DNA of 64,000 nucleotides from Stentor coeruleus (Eukaryota; Ciliophora; Heterotrichea; Heterotrichida; Stentoridae): contig MPUH01000014.1 in the NCBI GenBank assembly GCA_001970955.1, forward strand, positions 109,527 through 173,526, given 5' to 3'. Shown here one piece after another: positions 41,330 to 52,351 of this stretch (its first letter is position 1; each line of letters starts with the position of its first letter). Both the position numbers and the translations under genes were made by a program. The notes beneath the pieces are model-generated. The model searched no databases and had not been told where the DNA came from. It saw only the letters and a list, made by a program, of their open reading frames with translations.

Positions 41330-41640
41330 TTTTTAGTTATACTCAGACTCAGTGACGATGTTAGATATCCCTTACAAGAGTTTTAGTATTCTTCAGCCAC
41401 ATCTTTGGGTTAGCCATTTGTGGGCGGCAGAATCACACTTTTCTTCTAAGACTATATCTTAGACCTTGAAAAATTTGATGATTATGTATACTAGATTGAC
41501 TACCCAAAAGTTATAAAGTACTGAAATACCAATATTCTCCAGTAATAAAACTTTGGCCATGGTGGTTTAGAGCTGAAAAGAAATTTTAGAATGCTCAATG
41601 TTTGAGAAGATTTTTTTCAATGAATCAACAAGATGATAGG
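41330..41640 (+). pseudogene. possible decayed gene, unknown family
   Basis: One frame reads a protein-like stretch of unusually high GC for a spacer, with SVTMLDIPYKSFSILQPHLW, then HLWAAESHFSSKTIS. It is interrupted by TAG, TAA and TAG, then TGA. A neighbouring frame near 41630 (MIGLYDYLYDLNNQAANK) may continue it after a frameshift. No family recognised; low confidence. Confidence 0.25.
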
Positions 41641-41858
41641 GTTATATGACTATCTATATGATCTAAATAACCAAGCGGCAAACAAATAACTAAAAATATT
41701 AAATTTTTCACTATGAAGATTACAAGAAATAATATATTTTTGAATTTTGATAAAACCCAAACCCAGCTTCTTCAAAAGTTTCTAGCCTAGGAAATTCATA
41801 ATAAAATACATTTTCCTAGCCCATAATCATATCTTCCTATACAAAAGTTAATTATAAT

Positions 41859-44800
41859 ATGGTTTTTTTCTGGCTCCTAAGCTATTTTGCTCTATGTTCA
41901 AGCAAATATCTGAATCTAGTTAATAAAAACTCTATTCCACCCGAGATGCGGAACTCTTGCAAACTTCTTTATCACGAAGTCTATAATTGTCTTTACTTAT
42001 TCGGTGGGGGGAATGGTAACCGTAAGTTCAATGATCTTTGGATGTTTTACTTAAATAACTATACCTGGGAACGTGTTGAAATTACAACTCCAGAACAACC
42101 TCGTAATAACTAAACAGCTCCACGTACAGATTCATTGTTTTTTAAAAATCAAACAGGTGATACAACTCTTTATGTCTTCGGAGGAACAGATGTTTATGGC
42201 GAAAAAGTTGACTTGTGGGAATTCGACATAAAAAAATCAAGGTGGAACAATACAAAAAACTTTATAGAAGTCAGTGGTAGGATTTCTTCTTCAATGTATT
42301 ATGGGGTTTATAAAAATAAGATGACTGTAATTATTATTGGAGGAAAAGATTTAAGCAATCAGTTTTATGATATCAATATGTAATTATTATATAGAATTGA
42401 CATAGAAACACATGAAATAACAAATTATGAATTAAGCTCTGCATATAACAGATATGGATTGACATATACATATGGTGAAAATATATACCGAACTTGGGGA
42501 CTTGATGGAAGTGATAACTTCAGCTTTGAAATAGAGGTTTTTAATGAATTAAATCTTTACAATATGCCAATTATAGGTGAAAGCATAAATGATCATAAAT
42601 ATATTTCTCAATATATCAGTTTTATCCTATACAAAAATTACTATTACTTTTTCAGTGGGCTTGATGGTGGCGGGGTGGTGGTTCCTTACATACTAAGAGC
42701 TAACATGAGTAATCCTGGAAATCTATTCGAAGAAATCACTTTAATTAACTTTGAATACAGAGCTCTTCCAGGGTTTACAATAAAAAATGACCAAGTATAC
42801 ATTTTTGGAGGATTTGGCAGTTCTTATACTAACGAATTAACTATAGCTGATATCAACATCGAAAATAAAACTATTGAAGCTGTGAAGACATTTAAAGAAT
42901 TCAACTATCCAGAAGAAAGGGTTTATTTTTCATTTGTCGCCATTGATCATAGAATAGTTTTGTTTGGAGGATATAACAGAGGAACTTATTTTAATGATTT
43001 ATGGATTTTTTACACAAAATTAAAAATTTGGAAGTCAGTTGAAATGATAGGATCGCTACCTTCACGTAGAAGGAGTCATGCATCAGGAGCACAAGGTGAT
43101 GCGTTTATAATATGGGGTGGTGAGGATAAAACTGGGTTAAGAAATGATATTTTTATATACAACATTCTGATAAAGTCTTGGCGTGAAATAATCCCTGATA
43201 ACAAAGGGCCAAGTTCTAGAAAAGGTGCTTGTGGGGCCCTTAAATTCCCTAAATTTTACATTTTTGGGGGAAAAACCGATGCGGGTTTATCAAAAGAAGC
43301 CTGGGAATACAATTTTAACACAAACCTCTACACTGAACTTATATCATCTCCTGAAGCATTTTATTATGCTAAATGCCAGCTCCTCAATAACCAAGTTTAT
43401 ATGCTCGGTGCTAAAAACAATGAAAATATAGGTCTTAATAAAATACTATTCTTCAACATCGATACAAAATTATGGGGTAAAAGTTACGTCAAAGAGAAAA
43501 ATGTTTATTATGCAGAAAGTATATCAATGATGTTCCCTGATTATTTTATAGAATACGGGGGTGAATATAAAGGTATCGAAGCTAACAAAAAAATTAGAAT
43601 TTATAAAGAAAGTGGGAAAATTTATGGACCATGGGAACAAAGATGGTCAGTATTCGCATCAGGTTCAGCTTATGCTTTATCAAATCTTTATTATTTTTCT
43701 GGAGGTTTAGAAAGTCCATCAGTAACAATAACAAGAGAGAGATCGAATAATAAATTTAATTATATACCATTATACAATATGACAAAAGATTTAACTCTTG
43801 AATTATATTGTGCTCCAGGGACATTTATTGGTAATAAAGAAACATGTGAATATTGTCCACCATCATCATATTCAGAAAGTATGAAAAGTAGAAAATGTAC
43901 TTTATGTCCTCCTGGGACAATAAGTAATAATTTTGCCCTTTCATCAAGTAGACAATGCTATCCATGTAGAGAAGGTTCTTATAATAATGAATATGGGAGT
44001 AAAGAATGTCGTATTTGTCCTGCTCATCAATATTGTCCTATTGGATCTATTAACCCTATAACTTGGAGACCAACATATACAAATAGTTCAATTCAACCAG
44101 ATGCATATCATGAACCTAGTATCAGTGGTCAGATTTATGATTTGTTTATATTTTCATCAACATTATCGATAACTGGGATTTTTGTATTCCTTTTATTTTT
44201 ACCTAAAATTTCAAATAATATATATAAACTTGACTTGTATATAACTTTACATGGATCTGAAATCAATAAACCTTTAGAATTAAAGAAAAATAAAATCGGT
44301 GGATCGTTTACTTTGATGTTTATTGGTATTGGGGTTATTATTTTTGGACTTAATGTTATAAATTTTAGTATGAGAAATATTGAAGAAAGCAAATCTCTTC
44401 AACCTTTATCTGTTTTTGAAAATGAAGTTAGAGATTTTAAATGTAATGTTAATGTTACTATATCTTTTGGGTATTATTTAGATACATGTGGAATTGATGG
44501 AGTGTGTCAGAGTGGAGTTGAAATCAATGCTGCTAATATAATTAGTGGACAAAAAGATATAAAATGTAGGAAAAATATCCATTCTTGCGATATTATTTTT
44601 TTATGCAAAAATTGTGAAATAGGCACAGAATCATCGGTTACATTTAAACTAAATCAACCCTACAGTTTTTCCACAACAATTTCAGTTTCAGTCTCATCAG
44701 AATCTTCAATCCCTGAATCAGGTAGTTCAATGAAAAGAATAATAGCAGCTCCATCTGAAGAAATATTTGTAGGATCTATATTTTCTAAATTCTATTATTC

Positions 44801-45275
44801 ATTAACCCCTTCAGTTTTTTATTCATCTTTTAGTAAATTTCCTAATGGAGCTACAGGATATCATATATCTGAATACTCACTACCATCATATGGTTCATCT
44901 TTTCCTATTGAGAATATTGTAACAGAATCAGGACTAACAGCTGTAGTAAGTCTTGAAAAAAGTCCTTTTGGGTTTTTTACTTATAGATATGAAAAACAAA
45001 CAGCTTTTTTAGTTACAGGTGCTGTGATTGGGTCTATTGCTGGGGTTTTTCAAGTTGTTGGGTTTATTATGGGTGTTGTTGAAGGATTTATTGATTCACA
45101 TAATAAAAAATCAAAGAAAAAAGAAAACTTAGAGTTTATGATCCATAATAATATCAGGCTGAGAATTGGGAACAGATTAAATAATGAATATTTTTATGAG
45201 AATAATGATAATATACAAAGTGAAGATGCTCACTTTAGAAGTCAAGATGATTATTATTATGAAAATTATAGTTAG
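41859..45275 (+). CDS. Kelch-repeat, cysteine-rich membrane protein with two tiny introns
   Basis: Exons 41859..42102, 42118..42379 and 42395..45275 encode about 1128 aa. A hydrophobic N-terminus (MVFFWLLSYFALCSS) is a probable signal peptide. Kelch repeats follow to about residue 590 (LYLFGGGNGNRKFNDLWMF; LYVFGGTDVYGEKVDLWEF; IVLFGGYNRGTYFNDLWIF). A Cys-rich GCC2/GCC3 or ephrin-receptor-like segment comes next (CEYCPPSSYSESMKSRKC; CPPGTISNN; CRICPAHQYC). Hydrophobic segments lie at FIFSSTLSITGIFVFLLF, FTLMFIGIGVIIFGLNVI and near the end at GAVIGSIAGVFQVVGFIMG. The likely topology is a large extracellular head, a membrane domain and a short charged tail. It is probably a ciliate surface protein. 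Both introns contain an in-frame stop. Confidence 0.88.
42103..42117 (+). other. 15-nt intron in the Kelch gene
   Basis: GTAATAACTAAACAG, phase 1, carries an in-frame TAA. Splicing yields PPPRTDSLFF, a normal Kelch loop. Position 10 is A. Confidence 0.93.
42380..42394 (+). other. 15-nt intron in the Kelch gene
   Basis: GTAATTATTATATAG, phase 2, carries an in-frame TAA. Splicing gives a continuous YDINIIDIETHE. Position 10 is A. Confidence 0.93.
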
Positions 45276-45368
45276 AGTATTTAGATTTTATAGTATTTAT
45301 AATAAAACACTTATTCAACCTATAGCCTACCAATACATTAATATATATTTAAATCATCTAACATAAAA

Positions 45369-47855
45369 TTATCTATTAACCCCAAAAGCGATATCATAAA
45401 CTTCATTATAATCCTCAACAAAATATGGTTTCAATCCTTCTTTCAAAACATCACTCAACTCATCCCAATGATGCATGTTTTGTTTTGGTAAAATAACAGT
45501 CTTAACCCCTTCTCTTTTTGCAGCAACCATTTTCTCTTTAAGCCCTCCAATCGGTAAAACTTTCCCAGTAAGTGAAATTTCCCCAGTCATCGCCAAATCA
45601 GGTATAACTGGTTTATTAAAAGCTAAAGATAACAATGCAGTTGTTATTGTAATCCCAGCAGAAGGTCCATCTTTAGGTGTAGCACCTTCAGGTACATGCA
45701 TATGAATAGAATGTTTATCCAAAAAACTATTCTTTTTTTCTGATGCGAATTTCCTAGAATAAGTATAAGCAATTTGAATACTCTCACTCATAACCTGTTT
45801 AAGATTTCCAGTCATTTGTATTTTCCCTTCATTTTCTTCACCATTAAATTTAGCTTTAGCAATTTCTATATAAAGTACTGACCCACCCATAGATGTATAA
45901 GCTAATCCCATAACAACACCAGGTGGTAAAATATCATATAAACGTTTTTCAGTAAATTGAGGCCGGCCTGCGAATTCAATAAGATTGTTGTGGTCAATTA
46001 AAATTTTATCACTAAAACCTTCGACGATTTTTCTAGCTATTTTCTCTAAAATCCTGGTTGTGATTTTTTGTAAACTCCTAACACCTGCTTCACGGCAATA
46101 ATCTTTTATAAGGGTCATTTTAGCATCAAGGCTGAATTCAAGTATGTTTTTTTTCTCGTCCATTGAGCATTTTGTCAGAGTTTGTGGGTAAAGGTGTTTA
46201 TCGAAAATCATAAGTTTTTCTTCAGCTGTGTAGCCTTGGACGTTTATAACATCCATACGGTCCATGAGTACTGGGTTTATATCATCAGGGTAATTTGCTG
46301 TGCATAAGAAAAGGATTTTGCTTAGGTCAATAGAAGTGTCTAGATAATGGTCAGTAAAATTATTGTTTTGGACTGGGTCTAGGATTTCTAATAAAGTGTT
46401 CTCTGGGCTTCCTTGATAGTTTCTTTTACCGATTTTGTCGATTTCATCAATAAGAATCACAGCATTTTCAGCTCCAGCAGTTTTAAGGGCTGAAATTATT
46501 TTACCTGGTTGGGCACCGATATATGTTCTTCTATGACCTTTGAGTTCAGCTACATCATCTAAACCACCAACTGAAATTCTGAAGTACTTACGGTTTAAAG
46601 CTTCTGCTATTGATTTAGCTATTGATGTTTTACCTACACCTGGAGGACCTGAAAAACATAGGATTTTACCAGTTGAACTACCTCTAAGTTTACTTACGGC
46701 AATAAATTCTAAGATACGGTCTTTGACATCTTTCATTCCATAGTGGTCCCTGTCTAGAATTTCTTTAGCTTTAACTAAATCCATAGTCTCTTCGGTATGA
46801 ACTCCATAAGGTAATGCAGTCAACCAATCTAAATAATTCCTCATTACATGAAACTCATGAGCATTTTTATCAGTCATCATAAATTTTTCCATCTCTTCAT
46901 CAATAACCTTCTGTATATGTTCAGGAACTTTTTTCCCTTCCAAATTTTTCATAAATTTTGCCTTAAGAGTTTCTTTTTCATCCTTATCATGCCCAAGTTT
47001 ATTCTTAACTAAATTCAATATTTCCTTATACATATGTTCCTCACTAGCCTTAGACATTTTCTCCTGTGCCTCAGTCTGTAATTTTCTCATAGAATTTCTC
47101 ATCTGTACATGTCCTTGTACCAATTCAGCCGTTGCTTTAATCCTTTGCCCAAGTTCAATTGGTTCAAAAATCCTTTGTATCTTAGCTGTGTCACACATAT
47201 AACTCAAAATAACTCCAACATAATTAACCAAATCTAAATCATATCTCATATTATACCTCTGGGCAAACATTTCTAAAGTTGTAAGTTCCTGTGGGGTAAG
47301 TAATCCTCTTAAATCATCCAAATAAGTACTTAAAAGTTTTAAAAAAGTCTGATCTTCTTCAGAACTAACTGAATTTATAGGCTCAGGGATATGTTCAACT
47401 TTGACTAAAGGAAAAGGAATTGTATCACTTATAGGTTCGATAACTTCAATAATTTTAGTCCTATTTAAAGGCTTTAAGACTACTGTTCTATCAAATTTGT
47501 TAAAACTTGTTTGACATAAAGAGCCTATTGGGTAAATTTGTTCAATACCTTTAACAGGTAAGATTGATAATAAGGTCGAATTGGTTTCTAATTCTTTTGT
47601 ATCTTCTTTTGGTCTCATGACAAAAGCTCCAGCATAATGACTATGTGTATCACCGACTAAGAACTTAAAATTCTCTGATGTCAATTTGAATCGAATGAAA
47701 TGCTTGGGGAAAATAGGGTGCTTGGCTACAGGCAGAAGTCTTAAAAGTTCAGTGTTTTGACCTGTTTTCGCAGCATCTTCAGACTGTTCTAGTATAAAAT
47801 CATCAGAAAAAAATCTTCTCATTGGTAGTCTGTAATTCTTCAAGAGTCTTAACAT
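45369..47855 (-). CDS. LONP1: mitochondrial Lon protease
   Basis: 828 aa. The N-terminus [16 protein letters not shown] is a probable mitochondrial targeting peptide. A Lon substrate-binding domain spans ~40-230 ([13 protein letters not shown]), followed by a long helical linker. The AAA+ module has Walker A GPPGVGKT (403-410), Walker B ILIDEID (467-473) and [14 protein letters not shown]. The protease domain has the catalytic Ser in [10 protein letters not shown] (about 732) and the catalytic Lys in GGLKEK (about 775). It should degrade oxidised and misfolded matrix proteins with ATP. Length is near that of bacterial Lon and a little shorter than animal LONP1. It is convergent with the Kelch gene; its ATG lies only 52 nt from the stop of the Rab gene, so the leader must be very short or overlap. 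Confidence 0.97.
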   Translation of the reverse strand: MLRLLKNYRLPMRRFFSDDFILEQSEDAAKTGQNTELLRLLPVAKHPIFPKHFIRFKLTSENFKFLVGDTHSHYAGAFVMRPKEDTKELETNSTLLSILPVKGIEQIYPIGSLCQTSFNKFDRTVVLKPLNRTKIIEVIEPISDTIPFPLVKVEHIPEPINSVSSEEDQTFLKLLSTYLDDLRGLLTPQELTTLEMFAQRYNMRYDLDLVNYVGVILSYMCDTAKIQRIFEPIELGQRIKATAELVQGHVQMRNSMRKLQTEAQEKMSKASEEHMYKEILNLVKNKLGHDKDEKETLKAKFMKNLEGKKVPEHIQKVIDEEMEKFMMTDKNAHEFHVMRNYLDWLTALPYGVHTEETMDLVKAKEILDRDHYGMKDVKDRILEFIAVSKLRGSSTGKILCFSGPPGVGKTSIAKSIAEALNRKYFRISVGGLDDVAELKGHRRTYIGAQPGKIISALKTAGAENAVILIDEIDKIGKRNYQGSPENTLLEILDPVQNNNFTDHYLDTSIDLSKILFLCTANYPDDINPVLMDRMDVINVQGYTAEEKLMIFDKHLYPQTLTKCSMDEKKNILEFSLDAKMTLIKDYCREAGVRSLQKITTRILEKIARKIVEGFSDKILIDHNNLIEFAGRPQFTEKRLYDILPPGVVMGLAYTSMGGSVLYIEIAKAKFNGEENEGKIQMTGNLKQVMSESIQIAYTYSRKFASEKKNSFLDKHSIHMHVPEGATPKDGPSAGITITTALLSLAFNKPVIPDLAMTGEISLTGKVLPIGGLKEKMVAAKREGVKTVILPKQNMHHWDELSDVLKEGLKPYFVEDYNEVYDIAFGVNR

Positions 47856-47907
47856 TTTCTAGAACTAGATCGAAGATGAATATAAGAATCTTATTAATAC
47901 TAATACG

Positions 47908-48519
47908 CTATTTGCCGCAGCAACCACCTTGCTTCTTATCAGGTTTTTTATCAGTGACTCTAATGCTTGGACCTCCACCTATTGATTCACCCATTCTTCG
48001 GTCTTTTATTTCTTTGGCTATGAACTTGAATGTTTCGTTGACATTGATGTTAGTTTTGGCACTTGTTTCAAAGAACTTTATCCCTAGTTCTTGTGCCAAA
48101 GATTCTCCTTGTTCAGTTGTAATTTTTTTATCTGGTCTATCACATTTATTCCCTATGAGAACTTTCGATACATTGTCACTTGCATGCATTTTGATTTGTT
48201 GCACCCAGTTCCTGATGTTATTGAATGAGTTTTCATCTGTACAGTCGTATGCTAGAATAATACCCATAGCACCCTTGTAATAAGTTTGAGTAATTGTTCT
48301 GAATCGCTCCTGACCGGCTGTATCCCATATTTGAAGCTTGATAGTTTTCCCGTCAATCTCCATGGTCTTCAATTTGAAATCAATGCCGATAGTTGTTAAG
48401 TGCGAAGCTGTGAAATTGTCATCAGAAAACCTCAGCAAAAAACAGGTCTTACCAACCCCTGAATCCCCAATGATTAACAGCTTGATTAAGTAATCATATT
48501 GACCAGCAGCTTTTGCCAT
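47908..48519 (-). CDS. Rab-family small GTPase (Rab8/Sec4-like)
   Basis: 203 aa. It has the P-loop GDSGVGKT (18-25), switch I TTIGIDF with Thr43, switch [11 protein letters not shown] (65-73), the guanine-binding NKCD (124-127) and SAK (153-155). RabF-like blocks and [17 protein letters not shown] match Rab8/Rab10/Sec4 best, so a role in secretory traffic to the plasma membrane or cilium is likely. The C-terminus ends GGCCGK; the two Cys would be geranylgeranylated. All GTP-binding residues look intact (Gln70 present). Confidence 0.95.
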   Translation of the reverse strand: MAKAAGQYDYLIKLLIIGDSGVGKTCFLLRFSDDNFTASHLTTIGIDFKLKTMEIDGKTIKLQIWDTAGQERFRTITQTYYKGAMGIILAYDCTDENSFNNIRNWVQQIKMHASDNVSKVLIGNKCDRPDKKITTEQGESLAQELGIKFFETSAKTNINVNETFKFIAKEIKDRRMGESIGGGPSIRVTDKKPDKKQGGCCGK

Positions 48520-49535
48520 TTATTATTACACCAGAGCCAGATCTTAATTTCTACCGCTTTGCCATCAGGATGCATAAGAAGGTATTGAATATATGAGAAA
48601 AACATATTAACGTTGTTTCGGGAAAGATAAGGAAATTTGAAAATTTATTATTTTGGAAGATGAAATAGGAATTTTCACTTTTTGATTTGAGGTTTTGACA
48701 ATTTTTTGATGCTTGTTTTTTGTAATTGATATTCAAAAGATGTTATATGAAAAATTAGATTAGGGTTTATTTTTTTATAATAGTAGTTTAGTGTGGATGT
48801 TATAAAGGAATTAAACTATGAATTTGTGGCAATTTATATGTTAAGAGTTTGAATTTTATATGTTTTATTGTGATTTATATAGGATATTAGTTTTTTTGTA
48901 TATGCAGGGAATATGAGATTATAGGTTTTTTTACATTTTTTATTAGATTAAGTGTTTGGACAATTGCTAGGATTTCTTATGAGGTACTTTAGTGGAAAAA
49001 TCATGATAGTAGAATTGAAGTAAGCACCTATTAGGCTATTTTTATATTTTGGTTAGGAGTTTTTTGAAAAAATCGTTAAAACTTTATTAATATAATAACC
49101 TGCAGTTCAAAGGAGTACTAGTTTATAATATTTCCATATTCACAGCTAATATATCGATAATACCAAAAAACATTTTTAAATTATTTAATTGATCAATCTG
49201 ACTTCTCTTAAAATTATCCATTCTAGCACATTCTCATATATTACACAAGCTCTTCAATCCTATTGCAAAATACTTTATCTAACCAAAACCTCATATTATC
49301 CTATCCTTTCAAGCCAATATCAAAAATTCTAATTCCACAAATCCACTAACCCAAAACTTAAAAAAATCCCTTCTTTCAATGATCATTCCTCAAATCTAAA
49401 CCTAACACTTTTACATTAAAAATCTCTTATCCTTTAAAAAATACAATATTTTTTTATACATAAAACTTAATATGTCACTTACCATAAAATCGAAATTCTT
49501 AAAATACCTAAATCATAAACTTGTATTATAAAAAA
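48520..49535. other. divergent-promoter spacer
   Basis: G-rich to about 49060 (5' flank of Rab on its own strand is C-rich) and C-rich from about 49190. A short minus-strand open stretch at 48551-48736 has no merit. This is a clean example of the skew switch at a divergent promoter. Confidence 0.65.
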
Positions 49536-49967
49536 ATGAATAATTCTGTACGTAAAGAGAATATCAGATCATTTATCTTAGACATACCTACTCAAAGTCA
49601 TTTAAGTTCTCCTATAGATGAAAGCAGTATAAGTATAAGAAAAAATTTATTAATCCCTCAAGTAAATAACAAATTTGAATACTCAAGTAAAGCCCCAAGT
49701 CGTTCTAATAGTCTTTATCCTGATGATTTTGAACAAGAAATCGAACCGGAAAAACTCACATTTTATATGAAATATTTGCCTTATATCAATGCTCAGCATG
49801 GTTACGGAAAAGTTAAAGGGATTTTAAGTAATATAAAAACCCTGTATACTAATGAATCTTTGCCGATAACGAGGAAAAAGCATGAAACTGATTTACTACA
49901 AGAGATCAGAGCTAAGCATGAATCGATTATTTTTAGAAATAGGTCGGTTGAAATCACTAAGTTTTAA
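49536..49967 (+). CDS. small protein, unknown
   Basis: 143 aa from ATG 49536 (MNNSVRKENIRSFILDIPTQ). The earlier in-frame codon at 49521 is TTG, so I use the ATG. The head is Ser-rich (LSSPIDESSISIRK), the middle looks folded (PEKLTFYMKYLPYINAQHG; VKGILSNIKTLYTN), and the end is helical and charged (ETDLLQEIRAKHESIIFRN). No domain recognised. Confidence 0.6.
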   Translation: MNNSVRKENIRSFILDIPTQSHLSSPIDESSISIRKNLLIPQVNNKFEYSSKAPSRSNSLYPDDFEQEIEPEKLTFYMKYLPYINAQHGYGKVKGILSNIKTLYTNESLPITRKKHETDLLQEIRAKHESIIFRNRSVEITKF

Positions 49968-50359
49968 TAGTTATTAATAAGATAATAATCATATGCATTT
50001 TTTTAGGTTGTTTTTATGTAAAAAGTTTTATTAGGATTTTGTTATAGCTGGTTATGAAGTATTTGTATATTTTTCAGTAAATCTACGTTTTTTCAATAAC
50101 TCACATAAAACTTAAAAACCCACAACTCTAAAATCCCTGAAATCCTATCTACCCACAACTCTAAAATCATTAAAATTCAAATCAAACATCATATCGACTT
50201 CTAAAATTCCACCTATTTCATATCATAAATTTTACCATAACCGATCCTCAACTACCACAACCTAATCTAAATCCCTCCTTCTAAACTAATTGACCACAAT
50301 AAAAAATCTATGTTTTTTCTATACAAAATTTTTCCTAAATACTAATTCTTCCAACTAGC
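49968..50359. other. spacer between co-oriented genes
   Basis: Short G/T-rich left part, then strongly C-rich from about 50100 to the VPS29 start. No gene. Confidence 0.6.
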
Positions 50360-50941
50360 ATGGCGAATATAAAAATGTCTCAATTTGGTGAGTTAGTTTT
50401 GCTTATAGGTGACCTACATATCCCTCAGCGTTCAGTTGATCTTCCAGATAAGTTCAAAGAGTTGTTAGTCCCTGGTAAAGTTCAACATATCCTCTGTACA
50501 GGTAATGTTGGTAATCGAGAACACTCTGACTGGCTTAAAAGTTTAGCAGCTAATGTGCACTTTGTTCGAGGGGATTTTGATGAAGGTACATCTTTACCTG
50601 AGCAAAAACTTATAACAATTGGAGACTGGAAACTTGGTTTGATTCATGGTCATCAAGTAATCCCTTGGGGTGATAAAGAAGCTTTAAGTAACATACAAAG
50701 GGTTATGGATTGTGATTTATTAGTCTCAGGACATACTCATAGCTCATCAATTGACACTTATGATGCTAAACATTTCATCAACCCAGGTAGTGCTACTGGA
50801 GCTTACTCTCCTTTAACATCAGAAAGTCGACCAAGCTTTCTTATTATTGCCTTACAAGGCAGAGAAGCTACAACTTTTCTTTATGAACTTATTGATGGCA
50901 ATGTTAGTGTTAGTAAAGGATCACTTACTAAGTCTAGTTAA
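50360..50941 (+). CDS. VPS29: retromer subunit VPS29
   Basis: 193 aa. Nearly the whole length matches VPS29: VLLIGDLHIPQRSVDLPDKF, LLVPGKVQHILCTGNVG, HFVRGDFDE, IGLIHGHQVIPWGD (here LGLIHGHQVIPWGD), DLLVSGHTHS and HFINPGSATGAYSPL. It has a metallophosphoesterase fold that works as a scaffold in retromer, which sorts endosomal cargo with VPS26 and VPS35. It carries a short N-terminal extension (MANIKMSQFG) and a Ser-rich C-terminal tail relative to animal VPS29. Confident. Confidence 0.97.
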   Translation: MANIKMSQFGELVLLIGDLHIPQRSVDLPDKFKELLVPGKVQHILCTGNVGNREHSDWLKSLAANVHFVRGDFDEGTSLPEQKLITIGDWKLGLIHGHQVIPWGDKEALSNIQRVMDCDLLVSGHTHSSSIDTYDAKHFINPGSATGAYSPLTSESRPSFLIIALQGREATTFLYELIDGNVSVSKGSLTKSS

Positions 50942-51339
50942 GATTATTGGCTATTTTAATTAGGTGGTATAAAATTTTGTGTAAGATTTTATGTTAAAAA
51001 GGATTTTTTATTTTATCCGGGAGATTGAGTTTGTTTTGGAGTGGAGTTGAAGAGCTTGGATAGTTTTCAATTGATTTTTATGAGGATAAAGTGGAAGCTG
51101 GGAGTTATGAAGTTGGCAATCTAAGGTTGCATGTTTTTTGTAGAAAAGGTAGGGTGGAGATGAGTTTGATTTTTGTTTTAAGTGGCTAGATTTTTCATGT
51201 TTGATGTTTTAAATTAACTTAGGCTAAAAATCCTGAAATTCTCATATGCGTGTTTTGGCTAAAAAAGGGCTTTCAAAGATTTTTTTTTTATATGAGTATA
51301 TATAAACTCATATGTGCTGATTTTTTGAAAGTTATTATG
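50942..51339. other. downstream spacer with short hairpin
   Basis: Strongly G-rich after VPS29. At 51290-51313 an 8-bp inverted repeat (ATATGAGT / ACTCATAT) with an 8-nt loop could form a hairpin, but AT-rich chance is possible. Confidence 0.5.
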
Positions 51340-51586
51340 TGTGAGTTTTAGGTTTTTACCTTCCATGAAGTTAAGCTTCAATCGCTTTGGTTAGGTTAAT
51401 CGTTTCTTATACGCTAACTACATGATTTTTATATTGAATGTATTCAGCTGTTTTTCGAGTCTTGAAGTTCTATATTTTCACTATATAGCTCTCTGATTTT
51501 ATATCAGATCCCATGAGCTCTTGAATTTTCAGTTTTCCTTTTCTTTTTTTGATGATTTTTTCTTTTCCAGCTTGTTTCGTCATAGA
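51340..51586 (-). pseudogene. possible decayed small gene on minus strand
   Basis: From an ATG at 51586 the minus strand reads MTKQAGKEKIIKKRKGKLKI and on for about 37 codons before TAG. The same frame continues coding-like (TAEYIQYKNHVVSV) but with further TAA codons. G is enriched at codon position 1. The number of TAA/TAG codons is close to chance for this base composition, so this is a weak call. It may instead be a short real gene ending at the first TAG. Confidence 0.25.
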
Positions 51587-51795
51587 TTATAATACTTGCA
51601 ACTTTTTTTAGTAGGTCTAAGAATTGAAATTTTCCTATAAAGACTGAGAGGTGATAATAATCTCATGCTCTCAATAAATTTTGAAACCCTTAGTGATAAT
51701 TTTCCTGATATATATTATATTATTATAAGATGCAGATTTTTACTTTTTAGTATAAAAATTGTATTTAAGGGGAAAACAACTTTTTTTATTATCAA
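51587..51795. other. leader of tRNA-Ile
   Basis: AT-rich, nothing specific seen. Internal tRNA promoter boxes make upstream motifs unnecessary. Confidence 0.5.
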
Positions 51796-51869
51796 GGTCC
51801 CATAGCTCAGCCGGTTAGAGCGCTGTGCTAATAACGCAGAGGTCCTGAGTTCGATCCTCAGTGGGACCA
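51796..51869 (+). tRNA. tRNA-Ile (anticodon AAT)
   Basis: 74 nt. The acceptor stem GGTCCCA pairs with TGGGACC, followed by discriminator A. The D arm contains AGCTCAGCCGGTTAGAGC. The anticodon arm has stem CTGTG/CGCAG and loop CTAATAA, giving anticodon AAT at positions 34-36, which reads Ile codon ATT (A34 normally modified to inosine). The T arm is CTGAG-TTCGATC-CTCAG. No intron. The CCA end is not encoded. B-box-like GTTCGATCC is present. Confidence 0.97.
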
Positions 51870-51870
51870 C

Positions 51871-51875
51871 TTTTT
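51871..51875 (+). terminator. RNA polymerase III T-run terminator
   Basis: TTTTT begins two bases after the tRNA discriminator, in the expected place for Pol III termination. Confidence 0.85.
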
Positions 51876-52093
51876 CTTTATGAGAAATCTTACAATTTAT
51901 TATGTTTAGATTATTATAAGATAAAACTGTGATATAATAACTATCTGTGATTTATTATTTTATTAAACCATTACTAAATAAACATAAATCACTATTATTT
52001 AACACTAATATTATCATTCTTCCATATCAAAAAAAAAATTTAAAATAAAAATCAATATCTAATTAACTCATTCATTCTCTTTCATACCAGAAC
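51876..52093. other. spacer
   Basis: AT-rich; nothing seen. Confidence 0.5.
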
Positions 52094-52351
52094 ACCATAA
52101 GAACTTCAAAACATGCCTAAAGCAAGCTGGATTCGTCAAGAAAAACAAGGTGAACACAAGACTTGCCTCCATCATCCTGACGCTAAAGAAAAGAAACAGT
52201 AAAGAACTCCTCAGCCAAGTAAAAAGTCACATAACCAGCGACAACGAGTGGTTTAACATACTGAATCTACCCAAAGAAAGAGATCGTAGGACAAGCAAAC
52301 CTCGATCGGACAAGGTTTAAATCATGCCACCTTAACTATCACCCACTTTAA
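52094..52351 (+). repeat. dispersed 258-bp repeat, copy 3 with open frame
   Basis: Same length and ends as 17221-17478. Here the frame from 52099 is open for 73 codons to TAA at 52318-52320 (KNFKTCLKQAGFVKKNK; NTRLASIILTLKKRNSK; PKERDRRTSKPRSDKV), with no ATG at its start. Differences from copy 1 are often conservative at the protein level (S/N, E/D, H/R). It may be the end of a mobile-element or multicopy protein. The flanks are unrelated to copy 1. Confidence 0.8.

Noticed and set aside
48551-48736. Short minus-strand open frame upstream of Rab
   Set aside because: No domain, biased composition, lies in the 5' flank.
864-51586. TAA/TAG read as Gln (Paramecium/Tetrahymena-type code) in several spacers
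   Set aside because: Clear genes here end at TAA, TAG or TGA with sensible C-termini and use CAA/CAG for Gln. In the spacers the number of TAA/TAG is near chance for the base composition and TGA and frameshifts occur too, so decayed genes or chance explain it better.
17221-52351. CRISPR-like array
   Set aside because: Three copies tens of kilobases apart in a eukaryotic genome, with unequal length and no spacers.
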